Of a DNA stretch of 15,471 nucleotides, positions 1 to 6,986 are shown piece after piece. Each line of letters begins with the position of its first letter. The first letter of the stretch is position 1. The notes below the pieces were generated by a model, which was not told the origin of the DNA, made no database searches, and saw only the letters and a program-made list of their open reading frames with translations. This stretch comes from DATFIX01 sp047617305 (GTDB lineage Archaea; Halobacteriota; Halobacteria; Halobacteriales; Natrialbaceae). Location of the stretch: NCBI GenBank assembly GCA_047617305.1, contig JBLGCL010000056.1, positions 1 to 15,471 of the forward strand, written 5' to 3'. The position numbers and the translations under genes are program-made.

Positions 1-38
1 ACGATCCAGACCTGCTCGCTCAGCTCCGGGTCTGGCAA

Positions 39-62
39 CGTTCAATTCTCTGCACCGCCGTT
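39..62 (+). repeat. tRNA-3'-end-like fragment, left copy
   Basis: These 24 bases match positions 178-201 at 20 of 24 positions without gaps. On the plus strand they read like the last part of a tRNA: a T-loop-like GTTCAAT, a short C/T stretch, then an acceptor-like CACCGCC and a G. No 5' tRNA body lies upstream, so this is at most a relic. Its orientation is opposite to the tRNA-Ser gene. Confidence 0.4.
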
Positions 63-112
63 CCCGCAATGTGGACGACTCGCGACGCTCGTCGTCTGTT
101 GTTGCGGAGAAG

Positions 113-133
113 CGCCGAGGGGGAGATCTGAAC
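113..133 (-). repeat. Partial duplicate of the tRNA-Ser 3' end (att-like)
   Basis: These 21 bases match the 3' end of the tRNA-Ser gene (265-285) at 20 of 21 positions; the only difference is c at 128 against t at 280. The copy covers the discriminator base, the 3' acceptor strand, the T stem and part of the T loop, in the same orientation as the gene, 152 bp further downstream. The rest of the tRNA is absent. Archaeal integrative elements commonly recombine at tRNA 3' ends and leave such a copy. No integrase is visible in the 131 bp between the copies, so a scar or a nested site is inferred. Confidence 0.65.
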
Positions 134-177
134 AACGCGGAGACGGTCACTCACGTCGTTCGCGCTGCGTCTCCTCT

Positions 178-201
178 CGTTCAAATCCCCGGACCGCCGT
201 T
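178..201 (+). repeat. tRNA-3'-end-like fragment, right copy
   Basis: On the plus strand this reads GTTCAAAT, CCCCG, GACCGCC, G. These segments fit a T loop, a T-stem 3' strand, an acceptor 3' strand and a discriminator base. The bases just before it do not form the matching T-stem 5' strand, so it is a fragment and not a tRNA gene. It repeats 39-62 (20 of 24 identical). It lies tail-to-tail with the tRNA-Ser 3' end at 265-285. Confidence 0.45.
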
Positions 202-254
202 TCTCGCTCACGGAAAGCGGGCGACACGCAACGCGGTCGCTCGCGGACATCGTT

Positions 255-264
255 CGAGAGAAAA
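255..264 (-). terminator. Short T-run directly after the tRNA
   Basis: On the minus strand the base after the tRNA discriminator begins TTTTCTCTCG. A short pyrimidine/T run is a plausible archaeal termination signal, but it has only four consecutive T and no hairpin. Confidence 0.3.
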
Positions 265-349
265 CGCCGAGGGGGAGATTTGAACTCCCGAGTCCTTGCG
301 GACACCTGCTCTCGAGGCAGGCGCCTTGGCCAGGCTAGGCTACCTCGGC
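265..349 (-). tRNA. tRNA-Ser (anticodon CGA)
   Basis: Read on the minus strand, the acceptor strands GCCGAGG (343-349) and CCTCGGC (266-272) pair perfectly and are followed by discriminator G at 265. The anticodon arm is CCTGC - CTCGAGA - GCAGG, giving anticodon CGA, which reads UCG serine codons. A long variable arm (stem GTCC/GGAC, loop GCAA) fits a class II serine tRNA, as does the G discriminator. The T arm is GGGAG - TTCAAAT - CTCCC (273-289). CCA is not encoded; the genome continues with TTTT. No intron is visible. A TATA/BRE promoter lies at the expected distance upstream. Its 3' end is partly copied at 113-133. Confidence 0.95.
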
Positions 350-372
350 TCACGTCCGAGTTGCCGGGAGAG

Positions 373-388
373 CGTTTTATCCGTTTCG
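373..388 (-). promoter_or_regulatory. TATA/BRE promoter of tRNA-Ser
   Basis: The minus strand reads CGAAACGGATAAAACG, a BRE-like CGAAA followed by an AT-rich TATA box in GC-rich surroundings. The TATA core (375-380) sits 26-31 bp before the tRNA 5' end, the usual archaeal spacing. Confidence 0.6.
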
Positions 389-444
389 ACATCGGACCGC
401 GACGGTGCGCCGGTGTGACCGCTGACCGTGGCGGGCCGGAACAT

Positions 445-1047
445 TCAGAGCCGGAGCCCCGAAACCAGCAGCACGACCGCCAGCAACATGAGGATCAACG
501 CGGACGTCGGCTGTCCGCCGCTCGCCGCGCGGAAGATCGCGTACCCCAAGCCGATCGCGACGAGGCCGACGGCCGTCCCGACGAGGGCGCGGACCGTCTC
601 GGCTCGCGACGTCGAGGTTTCCCGTCCCATCTGGCGCCCCATTGACAGCGCGGTCTCGCCGGCGTCCCAGGCGACCACCGTCCCTACGGTCCCGAGGAGG
701 ACCGACAGGACCGGTGCCCCCTGGAGCGCACCGAAGGCGACCCCCCCGAAGAGGCCCAGCGCCCCCAAGTCGAGAAGGTGGCGCCTGGCGCCGAGCAACC
801 CGAACCCGAAGATCGCGAACCCGATCATGGTCACCCCGAACGCGGAGGGGCCGCCGAACAGCGCGAACACCGACGCCGTCGTCGCCGCTACGACCGCGAT
901 CGTGATCCCGGGTTTCGTCGGCTGCCGGGTGATCTCCCGGTCGGTGCGATGGAAGTCGGGATCGTCGCCACGGTCGACCTCCTTGTCGATCTCTTCGGGT
1001 GCGTCGGACGATCGACCGGCATCATCGGCCCGGTCGGTCGAACTCAT
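445..1047 (-). CDS. Polytopic membrane protein at the end of the DUF58 cluster (DUF7519-like)
   Basis: The protein has 200 residues. An acidic, hydrophilic N-terminal tail of about 45 residues is followed by several hydrophobic segments. They begin with GITIAVVAATTASVFALFGG and end with ALILMLLAVVLLVSGLRL, so roughly five or six membrane passes are likely. I recognise no catalytic motif. I chose ATG at 1047 rather than a GTG nine bases upstream: ATG follows a good GAGGTG ribosome site and overlaps the DUF58 stop codon as ATGA. The position resembles haloarchaeal proteins that, as I recall, are annotated DUF7519 beside DUF58 genes; that family name is from memory and unverified. Function is unknown. 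It may be a membrane partner of the DUF58 protein (inference). Confidence 0.8.
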   Translation of the reverse strand: MSSTDRADDAGRSSDAPEEIDKEVDRGDDPDFHRTDREITRQPTKPGITIAVVAATTASVFALFGGPSAFGVTMIGFAIFGFGLLGARRHLLDLGALGLFGGVAFGALQGAPVLSVLLGTVGTVVAWDAGETALSMGRQMGRETSTSRAETVRALVGTAVGLVAIGLGYAIFRAASGGQPTSALILMLLAVVLLVSGLRL

Positions 1048-2444
1048 CGAGACCACCTCTTGCGGGTTCGCTCCAGGGCCATCGCGAGCGATTCGTCGCG
1101 TTGCCAGTCGACGACCCGGACCTGGTGTTTTCGGAGGTCGGATATCCTGTTGCGCCGCTGGATCCGCGCGACCGTGTGGCCCACGGTGTCGTCGTTCGTG
1201 ACGTCGGGCGAAATGACCGTCACCAGGTGCCCGTGGGCGTCGAACAACCGCGCAGTCCGGGCGATCGCGTCGTCGACCAGCGGCGACAGGAGGATGACTT
1301 GCGCGTCGGCCGGGAACCGCTCCCTGAGTTTCTTTCGACGGAGGTAGATCGATAAGTACTCCTCGTTGGGCGTCGGCGACAGGTCAGAGTGCGTCGCCAG
1401 CAGTTCCCGCGCCCTGGCGCGGTGTTCGTTTCCAGTCCCGGGCGCCAGCCAGACGTCCTCCGGGCTCAGGGCGGCGATTCCGACCCGGTCCCCGGTCTCG
1501 AGCAGCGCCGTGAACAGCCGTCCGGCGGCGTCGACCGAGCGGTCGACCGCGTGGAGGCTGTTCTCCTCGGCCTGCTTGTACGCTTCCCCGCGCAGGTCCA
1601 GCAACAGGACGACCGTCGCCATTCGCTCCTCGCGGAACTCGATGGTCGTGAGTTCCCGGTCGCGGGCGTACCGGTTCCAGTCGATCCGGGAGAGCGTGTC
1701 GCCGGGCTGGTACTCGCGCGTCGAGAAGAACTCGACGCCGTCGCCCCCCGTGGACGTATCGACGCGCCCGACGTACTGGGACGTCTGGGCCCGCAGCGGG
1801 ACCACGGCGGTCGTATCGAGCGAAGGCGTACACGTGAGGGTCGTGGCCGTCTCGATTTCGACCTCGCTCTCGACGCTCCCGGCGGGGTCCCTCGCGATCG
1901 CGAGGAGATGATCGAAGTCGTGTCGGCCGCGGCGGGCGAGAACCGTATACTGGAACGTCGCGGACGCGCCGGGTCGTAGCGACGTCGCCAGTCTCGGTAC
2001 CCCGTCGGACACGAACAGCGCGGGCGGGACGCCGTCGATCAATCGCAGGTCCACGAGGGTGCTGTCGCCCTCGTTCCGGACGGTGACGGTTACTTCCACC
2101 TCGTCGCCCGTCGACGGATGCGGGTCGCTCAGCGAGCGCTGGATCGACAGCGCGACCGTCGGGCTCGACCCGATCCGGGCGTACGCGAGGTATCCCACGC
2201 CGACCAGCGAGGCGAGCAGCAGGGACGGCGTCGTGGTCAAGACGCCGAGACCGCCCGCCAGGAAGACGATCGCGGAGACGCCGCGCCAGTGGTTCGTCAC
2301 CCTGTCGGTTCGGGAGACGATCGGATTCCCGGCGGTCGCGTCGGCCGCTCCGTCGTCGGCCGTCGACGCGTCCGTCGAGCCCCGTGTCCCGCGGTCGATC
2401 GGTGTCGTCGATTCCGACTCCGATCCGGTCGCTTCCGCGCTCAT
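1044..2444 (-). CDS. DUF58 domain protein
   Basis: The protein has 466 residues. The N-terminal 50 residues are Ser/Thr/Asp-rich and look disordered. Two hydrophobic segments (about 56-72 and 75-89) follow, then a beta-rich region (about 95-200) whose EVEVTVTVRNEGDSTL resembles an extracellular Ig-like or DUF11-like fold. The DUF58 signature lies at about 244-285: YQPGDTLSRIDWNRYARDRE, then EFREERMATVVLLLDLRGEA. The C-terminal part looks like a VWA fold, but the metal site is degenerate (DLRGE in place of DxSxS). DUF58 proteins usually accompany MoxR AAA+ ATPases and VWA proteins and are thought to act in envelope or complex assembly; the exact role is unknown. ATG overlaps the upstream stop by 4 bp, so translation is probably coupled. 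Confidence 0.9.
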   Translation of the reverse strand: MSAEATGSESESTTPIDRGTRGSTDASTADDGAADATAGNPIVSRTDRVTNHWRGVSAIVFLAGGLGVLTTTPSLLLASLVGVGYLAYARIGSSPTVALSIQRSLSDPHPSTGDEVEVTVTVRNEGDSTLVDLRLIDGVPPALFVSDGVPRLATSLRPGASATFQYTVLARRGRHDFDHLLAIARDPAGSVESEVEIETATTLTCTPSLDTTAVVPLRAQTSQYVGRVDTSTGGDGVEFFSTREYQPGDTLSRIDWNRYARDRELTTIEFREERMATVVLLLDLRGEAYKQAEENSLHAVDRSVDAAGRLFTALLETGDRVGIAALSPEDVWLAPGTGNEHRARARELLATHSDLSPTPNEEYLSIYLRRKKLRERFPADAQVILLSPLVDDAIARTARLFDAHGHLVTVISPDVTNDDTVGHTVARIQRRNRISDLRKHQVRVVDWQRDESLAMALERTRKRWSR

Positions 2445-3037
2445 TCCCGGGCGCCCTCCCCTTCTCCTTCCGCCAGTCGCTGGAGCGCATACGCCGCGTG
2501 CCGGAACTCGCGCTGGAATTTCGTCTCCGCCTGGCCGACGCGCCGCAACGCGTCAAGCACCGAAACCATCCCCCGATCGCGGTCGGCGCCGAAGAAGGCG
2601 GCTGCGTGCGGGTCGTCGGTCCACGTGCCCGCTTCCAGTATCTCGATGGCCTCCTCCTCCGAACAGCCCCTCCGCTGGGTGATCGTTTCGATCGCGACCG
2701 AGCGGAGGAGTTGATACGCGTCGTCCTGGGCCGAGGTCTGACCGCGGGTGTCCTTGAAAGAAGCCACCTGTGTCCGTTCGAGGGACTCGTCGTGCTCCTC
2801 CCCAGGGGTCGGGACCCGGAGCGACGCCTCGAAGTCCGGCGTCTCGGCTTCGGGGAACTCCGTCCGTCGGCGGGCCCGCGTGACTCGAACGCCCTGGAAG
2901 AGGATGAACACGCCGGCCACGATCACGAACAACCGGGAACTGGGAACCAATCCGGCCAATCCGGGATCGACGACTATCGCGATGCCGGCGACGGCTACCG
3001 CGATCCCGAGCCCGACGATCGAGTCCTTGAAGTTCAC
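2441..3037 (-). CDS. Small two-TM protein of the DUF58/DUF4129 cluster (DUF7269-like)
   Basis: The protein has 198 residues. Two hydrophobic segments near the N-terminus (about 6-24 and 34-50) are followed by a basic RARRR stretch, which suggests that the C-terminal three quarters is cytoplasmic. That part is polar and contains a helical segment QRRGCSEEEAIEILEAGTW (about 131-149), reminiscent of a small helical binding module. No catalytic motif is seen. The start is GTG at 3037, overlapping the DUF4129 stop (GTGA), with an AGGAGGT-like ribosome site upstream. Its place between a DUF4129 gene and a DUF58 gene is typical for the haloarchaeal family I remember as DUF7269 (name unverified). It is probably a structural member of the same membrane complex. 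Confidence 0.8.
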   Translation of the reverse strand: MNFKDSIVGLGIAVAVAGIAIVVDPGLAGLVPSSRLFVIVAGVFILFQGVRVTRARRRTEFPEAETPDFEASLRVPTPGEEHDESLERTQVASFKDTRGQTSAQDDAYQLLRSVAIETITQRRGCSEEEAIEILEAGTWTDDPHAAAFFGADRDRGMVSVLDALRRVGQAETKFQREFRHAAYALQRLAEGEGEGARE

Positions 3038-4020
3038 GACTCCTGACCTCCTCTATCCGCGTACTGGTTCTCGATGCGTCTCAGGGTTTCGATCGCCGTC
3101 CGTTCGCGTTCCTCGGTCGGGGCCCGGCCGCCGTAGCGAACCGCCTCGAACAGTTCGGTCAATCGGTCCACGTCCTCCTGAGCCATGCCGGCGTCGACGG
3201 CCACGCGAGCGAACTCCCCTGGGGTACTCGATCGCGGATGGTCGACCTCGAGTTCGGTCGTCATCTCGGCCCAGGCCCGGTACACCTCGTTTTCGAAGGA
3301 CTCGATCTGATCGATTCGGTCGGCCGCACGGCCGGCGACCCGACCGATCGTTTCTAGGTCCGTCGTGTCGGCCGATTCGTCGTCCTCGTCTTCGATCAGT
3401 TTTTCCTCGAGGTCCTCGTCCGACCCCTCGCCGCTCATCACCATCGCGGCGGCGAACACCACGAGAAAGAACCCCGCGAACACCAGCAGGATGGGCGATA
3501 CCTGTGGTTCGCTGACCGCACTGACCGCACCGGAAAAGCCGCCACCAATCCCGCCGCCGCCCGCTTTTTGACCGGCTGACGTCGGCACTGACATGTCGAA
3601 GGGGCTCGAAGGCCCACAGTCCGTCACGAAGAGAAGGAGAAATCCGCCGAACACGGCGGTGAGAAACGTGCCTGACGTTGCGAGAAACCGATCCTGGCGT
3701 TTCGCCAGGACGAGCCACAGACCGACCAGTGCCAGCAACAGCGTCAGTTGCCCCTCTACCCGGAGGAAGAACGGAACGCAGACGCCGTTGATCGACATCG
3801 ATCCTTCGGAGAAGGACTCCGGTAACGGCAACCCGCTGCCACCTTCGCCTCCCATTCCGAGGGACCCACCGTCTTGGTCCCCGGTGGTGGGCGGACCGAT
3901 CCCGATGCCGAACCCGCCCGAATCCACGTTTTCGTTCGATTCGAGCGTCGACGCAGCGACGGAGATGACGGCAAGACAGAGGAGGGCAAGCGCTACCGTC
4001 TGGAGGGCATCCCTGTCCAT
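3034..4020 (-). CDS. DUF4129 membrane protein, paralog 1
   Basis: The protein has 328 residues. TM1 at about 8-24 is followed by a Gly-rich loop (35-65), TM2 at about 91-106, TM3 at about 114-133 and TM4 at about 175-195. An acidic linker (199-222, including DEDDE) leads to a C-terminal helical DUF4129 domain (about 226-322) with FENEVYRAWAEMTTEL and RLTELFEAVRYGGRAPTEER. Two cysteines (C81, C135) lie in predicted external loops. Start: an upstream ATG at 4044 would add eight residues. ATG at 4020 fits better because it has GGAGGTG six bases upstream and begins MDRDALQTVALALL like its paralog. It is closely related to the next gene upstream (4191-5162). DUF4129 domains often sit near transglutaminase-like and DUF58/MoxR genes; the function is unknown. 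Confidence 0.88.
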   Translation of the reverse strand: MDRDALQTVALALLCLAVISVAASTLESNENVDSGGFGIGIGPPTTGDQDGGSLGMGGEGGSGLPLPESFSEGSMSINGVCVPFFLRVEGQLTLLLALVGLWLVLAKRQDRFLATSGTFLTAVFGGFLLLFVTDCGPSSPFDMSVPTSAGQKAGGGGIGGGFSGAVSAVSEPQVSPILLVFAGFFLVVFAAAMVMSGEGSDEDLEEKLIEDEDDESADTTDLETIGRVAGRAADRIDQIESFENEVYRAWAEMTTELEVDHPRSSTPGEFARVAVDAGMAQEDVDRLTELFEAVRYGGRAPTEERERTAIETLRRIENQYADRGGQES

Positions 4021-4025
4021 ACCCC

Positions 4026-4031
4026 ACCTCC
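4026..4031 (-). promoter_or_regulatory. Ribosome binding site that sets the start of DUF4129 paralog 1
   Basis: The minus strand has GGAGGT, five bases before ATG at 4020. This favours 4020 over the upstream in-frame ATG at 4044, which would place this site inside the coding region. Confidence 0.7.
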
Positions 4032-4063
4032 CGCCAGCACACATATGAAAGTTGGTAAACGTT

Positions 4064-4078
4064 TCTCGAAATTAATGC
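4064..4078 (-). promoter_or_regulatory. Possible internal promoter before DUF4129 paralog 1
   Basis: In the 170-bp gap between the two paralogs the minus strand has the AT-rich GCATTAATTTCGAG, about 50 bp before the ATG. A start site about 25 bp downstream would leave a short leader that contains the GGAGGT site. This is the best TATA-like candidate in the gap. The rest of the gap (4079-4190) shows nothing else I can name. Confidence 0.35.
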
Positions 4079-4190
4079 AGTTCGGGAAGGGAACCGGCCG
4101 ATCCCCGGCGACCGCCTCCGGGGGCCAATACACCGGTCCGTCGCTCCGTCGGGAAACCCAAACCCGGCTTCCGACGAGGAGCAACCTGCC

Positions 4191-5162
4191 TCAGTCGTCC
4201 GCGTACTGGTCCTCGATGCGTCGCAGGGTTTCGATCGCCGTCCGTTCGCGTTTCTCGGTCGGCTCGCGGCCGCCGTAGCGGACCGCCTCGAACAGCTCGG
4301 TCAGGCGGTTCACGTCCTCGGGCGCCATGCCGGCGTCGATAGCCTCGGTGGCGAACTCCCCGGGCGTGCTCGATTGGGGGTGGTCTACGTCGAGCTCCGT
4401 CGTCATCTCCGTCCAGGCCCGGTACACCTCGTTTTCGAACGCGCCGACCTCGTCGATCCGGTCGGCCGCCCGCCCCGCCATCCGGCCGATCGCCTCGAGC
4501 GTCCGTTCGGTGCCGGCGTCGCCGTCCTCCGCCACCTGCTCATCGACGAGATCCTCGTCCGACCCGCCGCTGTTCATTACCATTGCAGCCGCGAGTACCG
4601 CCAGGAAGACCCCCGCGAACACCAACAGGATGGGCGAAATCTGCGTCTCGTTAACCGCACTGGCCGCGCCGGAGAGCCCCTCGCCGAGCCTGCCACCGGC
4701 CTCGCCCGCGGCCGAGGTGGCGATGCTGATGTCGAAGCGTTGCCGCCCGCCACAGTTGGTGAGAAAGAGGAGGACGAAAAACCCCACAATCGCGATGACG
4801 TAGGTCCCTGCAAACGCGAGCATTCGATCCCTGAGCTTCGCCATCAGGACCCAGATCCCCACGAGAGCGAGCACGAGCGCGAGTTGCCCTTCGAGTCGGA
4901 GGAAGAACGGGATGCAGATCCCGAAGCCGGAATTGGTCCCCTCCGATAAGGACTCGTTCAACGGTACCCCGCCGCCACCCTCGCCATCGCCGACGCTCCC
5001 CGGGTCCTCCGCGTCGTCGGACTCGATCGACCCCGCACCGGGGCCGATCCCGAACCCGCCGGATTCCGTCTGCCTGCTCGAATCGAGGGTCGCGGCGGCG
5101 ACGGAAATGACGACCAGAACGAGGAGGGCGAGGGCGACGATCCGGAGGGCCTTCCTGTCCAT
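4191..5162 (-). CDS. DUF4129 membrane protein, paralog 2
   Basis: The protein has 323 residues and is collinear with paralog 1. TM1 lies at about 8-24, a Gly-rich loop with GEGGGG at about 60-65, TM2 at about 93-108, TM3 at about 117-135 and TM4 at about 176-196. The C-terminal DUF4129 domain (about 226-321) includes FENEVYRAWTEMTTELDVDH and LFEAVRYGGREPTEKRERTA. Cysteines C83 and C137 match C81 and C135 of paralog 1. ATG at 5162 gives the same MDR-AL start as paralog 1. The ribosome site is weak (GAGGA, about 15 bases upstream), so the message may have little or no leader. It is the first gene of the cluster. The upstream MoxR ATPase often found with such genes is absent; cbiP lies there instead. 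Confidence 0.88.
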   Translation of the reverse strand: MDRKALRIVALALLVLVVISVAAATLDSSRQTESGGFGIGPGAGSIESDDAEDPGSVGDGEGGGGVPLNESLSEGTNSGFGICIPFFLRLEGQLALVLALVGIWVLMAKLRDRMLAFAGTYVIAIVGFFVLLFLTNCGGRQRFDISIATSAAGEAGGRLGEGLSGAASAVNETQISPILLVFAGVFLAVLAAAMVMNSGGSDEDLVDEQVAEDGDAGTERTLEAIGRMAGRAADRIDEVGAFENEVYRAWTEMTTELDVDHPQSSTPGEFATEAIDAGMAPEDVNRLTELFEAVRYGGREPTEKRERTAIETLRRIEDQYADD

Positions 5163-5181
5163 GTCGGGGATTTCTTCCTCA

Positions 5182-5196
5182 CGGTCATTAACGTTG
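5182..5196 (-). promoter_or_regulatory. Possible promoter of the DUF4129/DUF58 cluster
   Basis: The 128-bp gap between cbiP and the cluster has one AT-richer patch on the minus strand (ACAACGTTAATGACC), 20-34 bp before the ATG at 5162. It is a weak TATA match. The distance would imply a leaderless or near-leaderless message, consistent with the poor ribosome site. Confidence 0.3.
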
Positions 5197-5290
5197 TCAA
5201 CCGCGTACCGTCAGCAACCCCGGTCACGGCGGAGAATCGACGGGCGACAGTCCGGCGGGAGCGAGGAACGGTCGAGTCTCCCGAGCGGAT

Positions 5291-6817
5291 TCAGTCCGGT
5301 CCCCCGTCCAGCGGCTGAAGGACGTCGGGAGCGAGGTGCGTTTCGACCAGGTCCGCGGCCCGATCCATGGCGGACGGGACCGTCCGCTCCGGGGGCCGGT
5401 CAGCCGAGTTCGACCCGAACGTGACGTCGAGAAAGGCGTCGCGGGCCACGGGATTCTCGAAGAGCCCGTGAAGGTACGTCCCGAGCGCCGCGCCGTCCGC
5501 GGCCCCCAGGGAGACCGGGTCCCGCTCCCCCTCGGGATCGTCGAAGGGCCGGTCGACCGCACCCGTCGGCCGGGTCTCGCCCATGTGGATCTCGTAGCCG
5601 GTTACCGTTCCGGTCGCGCCGTCGAGTGGGCCGACCCCGTTCAGGTCGATCGCGGTCCGCTCGACCCGTTTGTCCGTCGAGAACTCCGTCTCCACGGGGA
5701 GTAACCCGAACCCGGGGACGACGTCGCGGTCGCCGGTTCCCTCCACGGCCGCGTTCGTGATCCGTTCGCCGAGCAACTGATAGCCCCCACAGAGTCCGAC
5801 GATCGGACCGTCGAAGCCGCGGAGCGCGTCGTCGAGGCCGGCCTTCCGGCAGGCGAGCAGGTCGTCGACGCTGTTTTTCGTCCCCGGGAGGACGACCGCG
5901 TCCGCGTCGTCGTACCCGGCGTCGAGCGGGCGATAGTCGACCCGGACGCCGGGTTCGCCCGCCAGCGGTTCGAGGTCCGTGAAGTTCGAGATGTGGGAGA
6001 GTCGCGGCACGGCGATCCTCGCCGCGCGCTCGTCCGGGATCCCGTCGTCGGCCCCCTCGACGGACCGCTCGCCCTCGGCCGGGAGATCCACGCTGTCCTC
6101 GGCCGGCAACCCCGGATCATCGTAGGGCAGCACGCCGAGGACGGGGACGCCAGTACGCTCCTCGAAAGCGTCGAGCCCGGGATCCAGTACCGAGCGATCG
6201 CCCCGGAACTTCGTGATCGCCGTGCCCACGACGCGCTCCCGAAGGTCCTCGGGCAGGAGTTCGAGCGTCCCGACCAGCGAGGCGAAGACGCCGCCGCGCT
6301 CGATGTCGGCGACGAGGAGGATCGACGCGTCGGCGAAGCGTGCCGTCTCGACGTTCGCCAGGTCCCGGTCGTGGAGGTTGATCTCGGCGATCGAACCGGC
6401 GCCCTCGGCGACGATTACCTCGTGCTCTTCGGCCAGCCGGGCGTGGGCCTCGCGGGCGGCGTCCACCGCGCGGCCCCAGGTCCGGTCGTAGTACGCCCCG
6501 GCTTCGAAGTGACCGACCGCCTCGCCGTCGATCACGAGCTGGGACTCGCCGTCGCCGCGCGGCTTGAGCAACACGGGGTTGTGGTCGGTCGTCGGCCGAA
6601 CCCGCGCCGCGCGCGCCTGGACGTACTGGGAGACGCCGATCTCGCCGAATCCCTCGCCGGTCGCGCTCGGGACGGCCCGGGCGTTGTTCGACATGTTCTG
6701 GGCCTTGTACGGTGCGACGTCGACCCCCCGGTCGGCGAGCAGGCGACAGAGCCCCGCGGCGACCGTCGACTTGCCGACGTGGGAGGCGGTCCCCGCGATC
6801 AGGAGGGTCTCGGTCAT
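5291..6817 (-). CDS. cbiP: Adenosylcobyric acid synthase (glutamine-hydrolysing)
   Basis: The enzyme amidates side chains b, d, e and g of adenosylcobyrinic acid a,c-diamide, using ATP and glutamine, to give adenosylcobyric acid. The protein has 508 residues, normal for CbiP/CobQ. The N-terminal dethiobiotin-synthetase-like ATPase half has a P-loop at about 9-18 (GTASHVGKST), the signature KAQNMSNNARA (38-48) and ADIERGGVFASLVG (170-183). The C-terminal class I glutamine amidotransferase half has nucleophile Cys343 in GLCGGYQLLG and His450 in GTYLHGLFEN. ATG at 6817 is chosen because MTETLLIAGT starts the family's first strand and a GGGAGG site precedes it. An extension to 7006 would be Arg-rich and would cross the divergent gene's promoter. 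It sits apart from the cbiB operon. Confidence 0.95.
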   Translation of the reverse strand: MTETLLIAGTASHVGKSTVAAGLCRLLADRGVDVAPYKAQNMSNNARAVPSATGEGFGEIGVSQYVQARAARVRPTTDHNPVLLKPRGDGESQLVIDGEAVGHFEAGAYYDRTWGRAVDAAREAHARLAEEHEVIVAEGAGSIAEINLHDRDLANVETARFADASILLVADIERGGVFASLVGTLELLPEDLRERVVGTAITKFRGDRSVLDPGLDAFEERTGVPVLGVLPYDDPGLPAEDSVDLPAEGERSVEGADDGIPDERAARIAVPRLSHISNFTDLEPLAGEPGVRVDYRPLDAGYDDADAVVLPGTKNSVDDLLACRKAGLDDALRGFDGPIVGLCGGYQLLGERITNAAVEGTGDRDVVPGFGLLPVETEFSTDKRVERTAIDLNGVGPLDGATGTVTGYEIHMGETRPTGAVDRPFDDPEGERDPVSLGAADGAALGTYLHGLFENPVARDAFLDVTFGSNSADRPPERTVPSAMDRAADLVETHLAPDVLQPLDGGPD

Positions 6818-6917
6818 CGGTGCCCCTCCCGCGGACTCCCCCCGCCGGGGACGGGAACGACGTCGGCCGAACGGGAACCAGCAACGACGAGCATCGATGG
6901 GAACGTGGCCGTGCGAC

Positions 6918-6930
6918 GGGCAATAATCCA
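6918..6930 (-). promoter_or_regulatory. Possible cbiP promoter
   Basis: In the divergent cbiP/RAM-gene region (6818-6986) the minus strand has GGTGGATTATTGC, the only AT-rich box pointing toward cbiP. It would imply a leader of about 75-80 nt. I see no corrinoid riboswitch fold in that leader. Confidence 0.3.
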
Positions 6931-6950
6931 CCGGGTTCCCGCCGGTCGCG

Positions 6951-6964
6951 CAAAAAGCTATCAA
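6951..6964 (+). promoter_or_regulatory. Possible promoter of the RAM-domain gene
   Basis: The plus strand has caaaaagctatcaa, AT-rich in GC-rich surroundings, centred about 29 bp before the ATG at 6987. A start site 25-27 bp downstream would leave only a few leader bases. The sequence is a loose TATA match. Confidence 0.4.
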
Positions 6965-6986
6965 CCGGGATACCGTAACGAGGCAC

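Noticed and set aside
20..392. Short open frames on both strands around the tRNA
   Set aside because: Arg-rich, overlapping the tRNA and repeats, and without a ribosome site or family signal.
4021..4190. 63-codon minus-strand open frame between the DUF4129 paralogs
   Set aside because: No ribosome site and no protein-like pattern; it overlaps the ribosome site and start of paralog 1.
6818..6930. Possible cobalamin riboswitch before cbiP
   Set aside because: I found no B12-box-like core or conserved stem arrangement. Corrinoid riboswitches are not established in haloarchaea.
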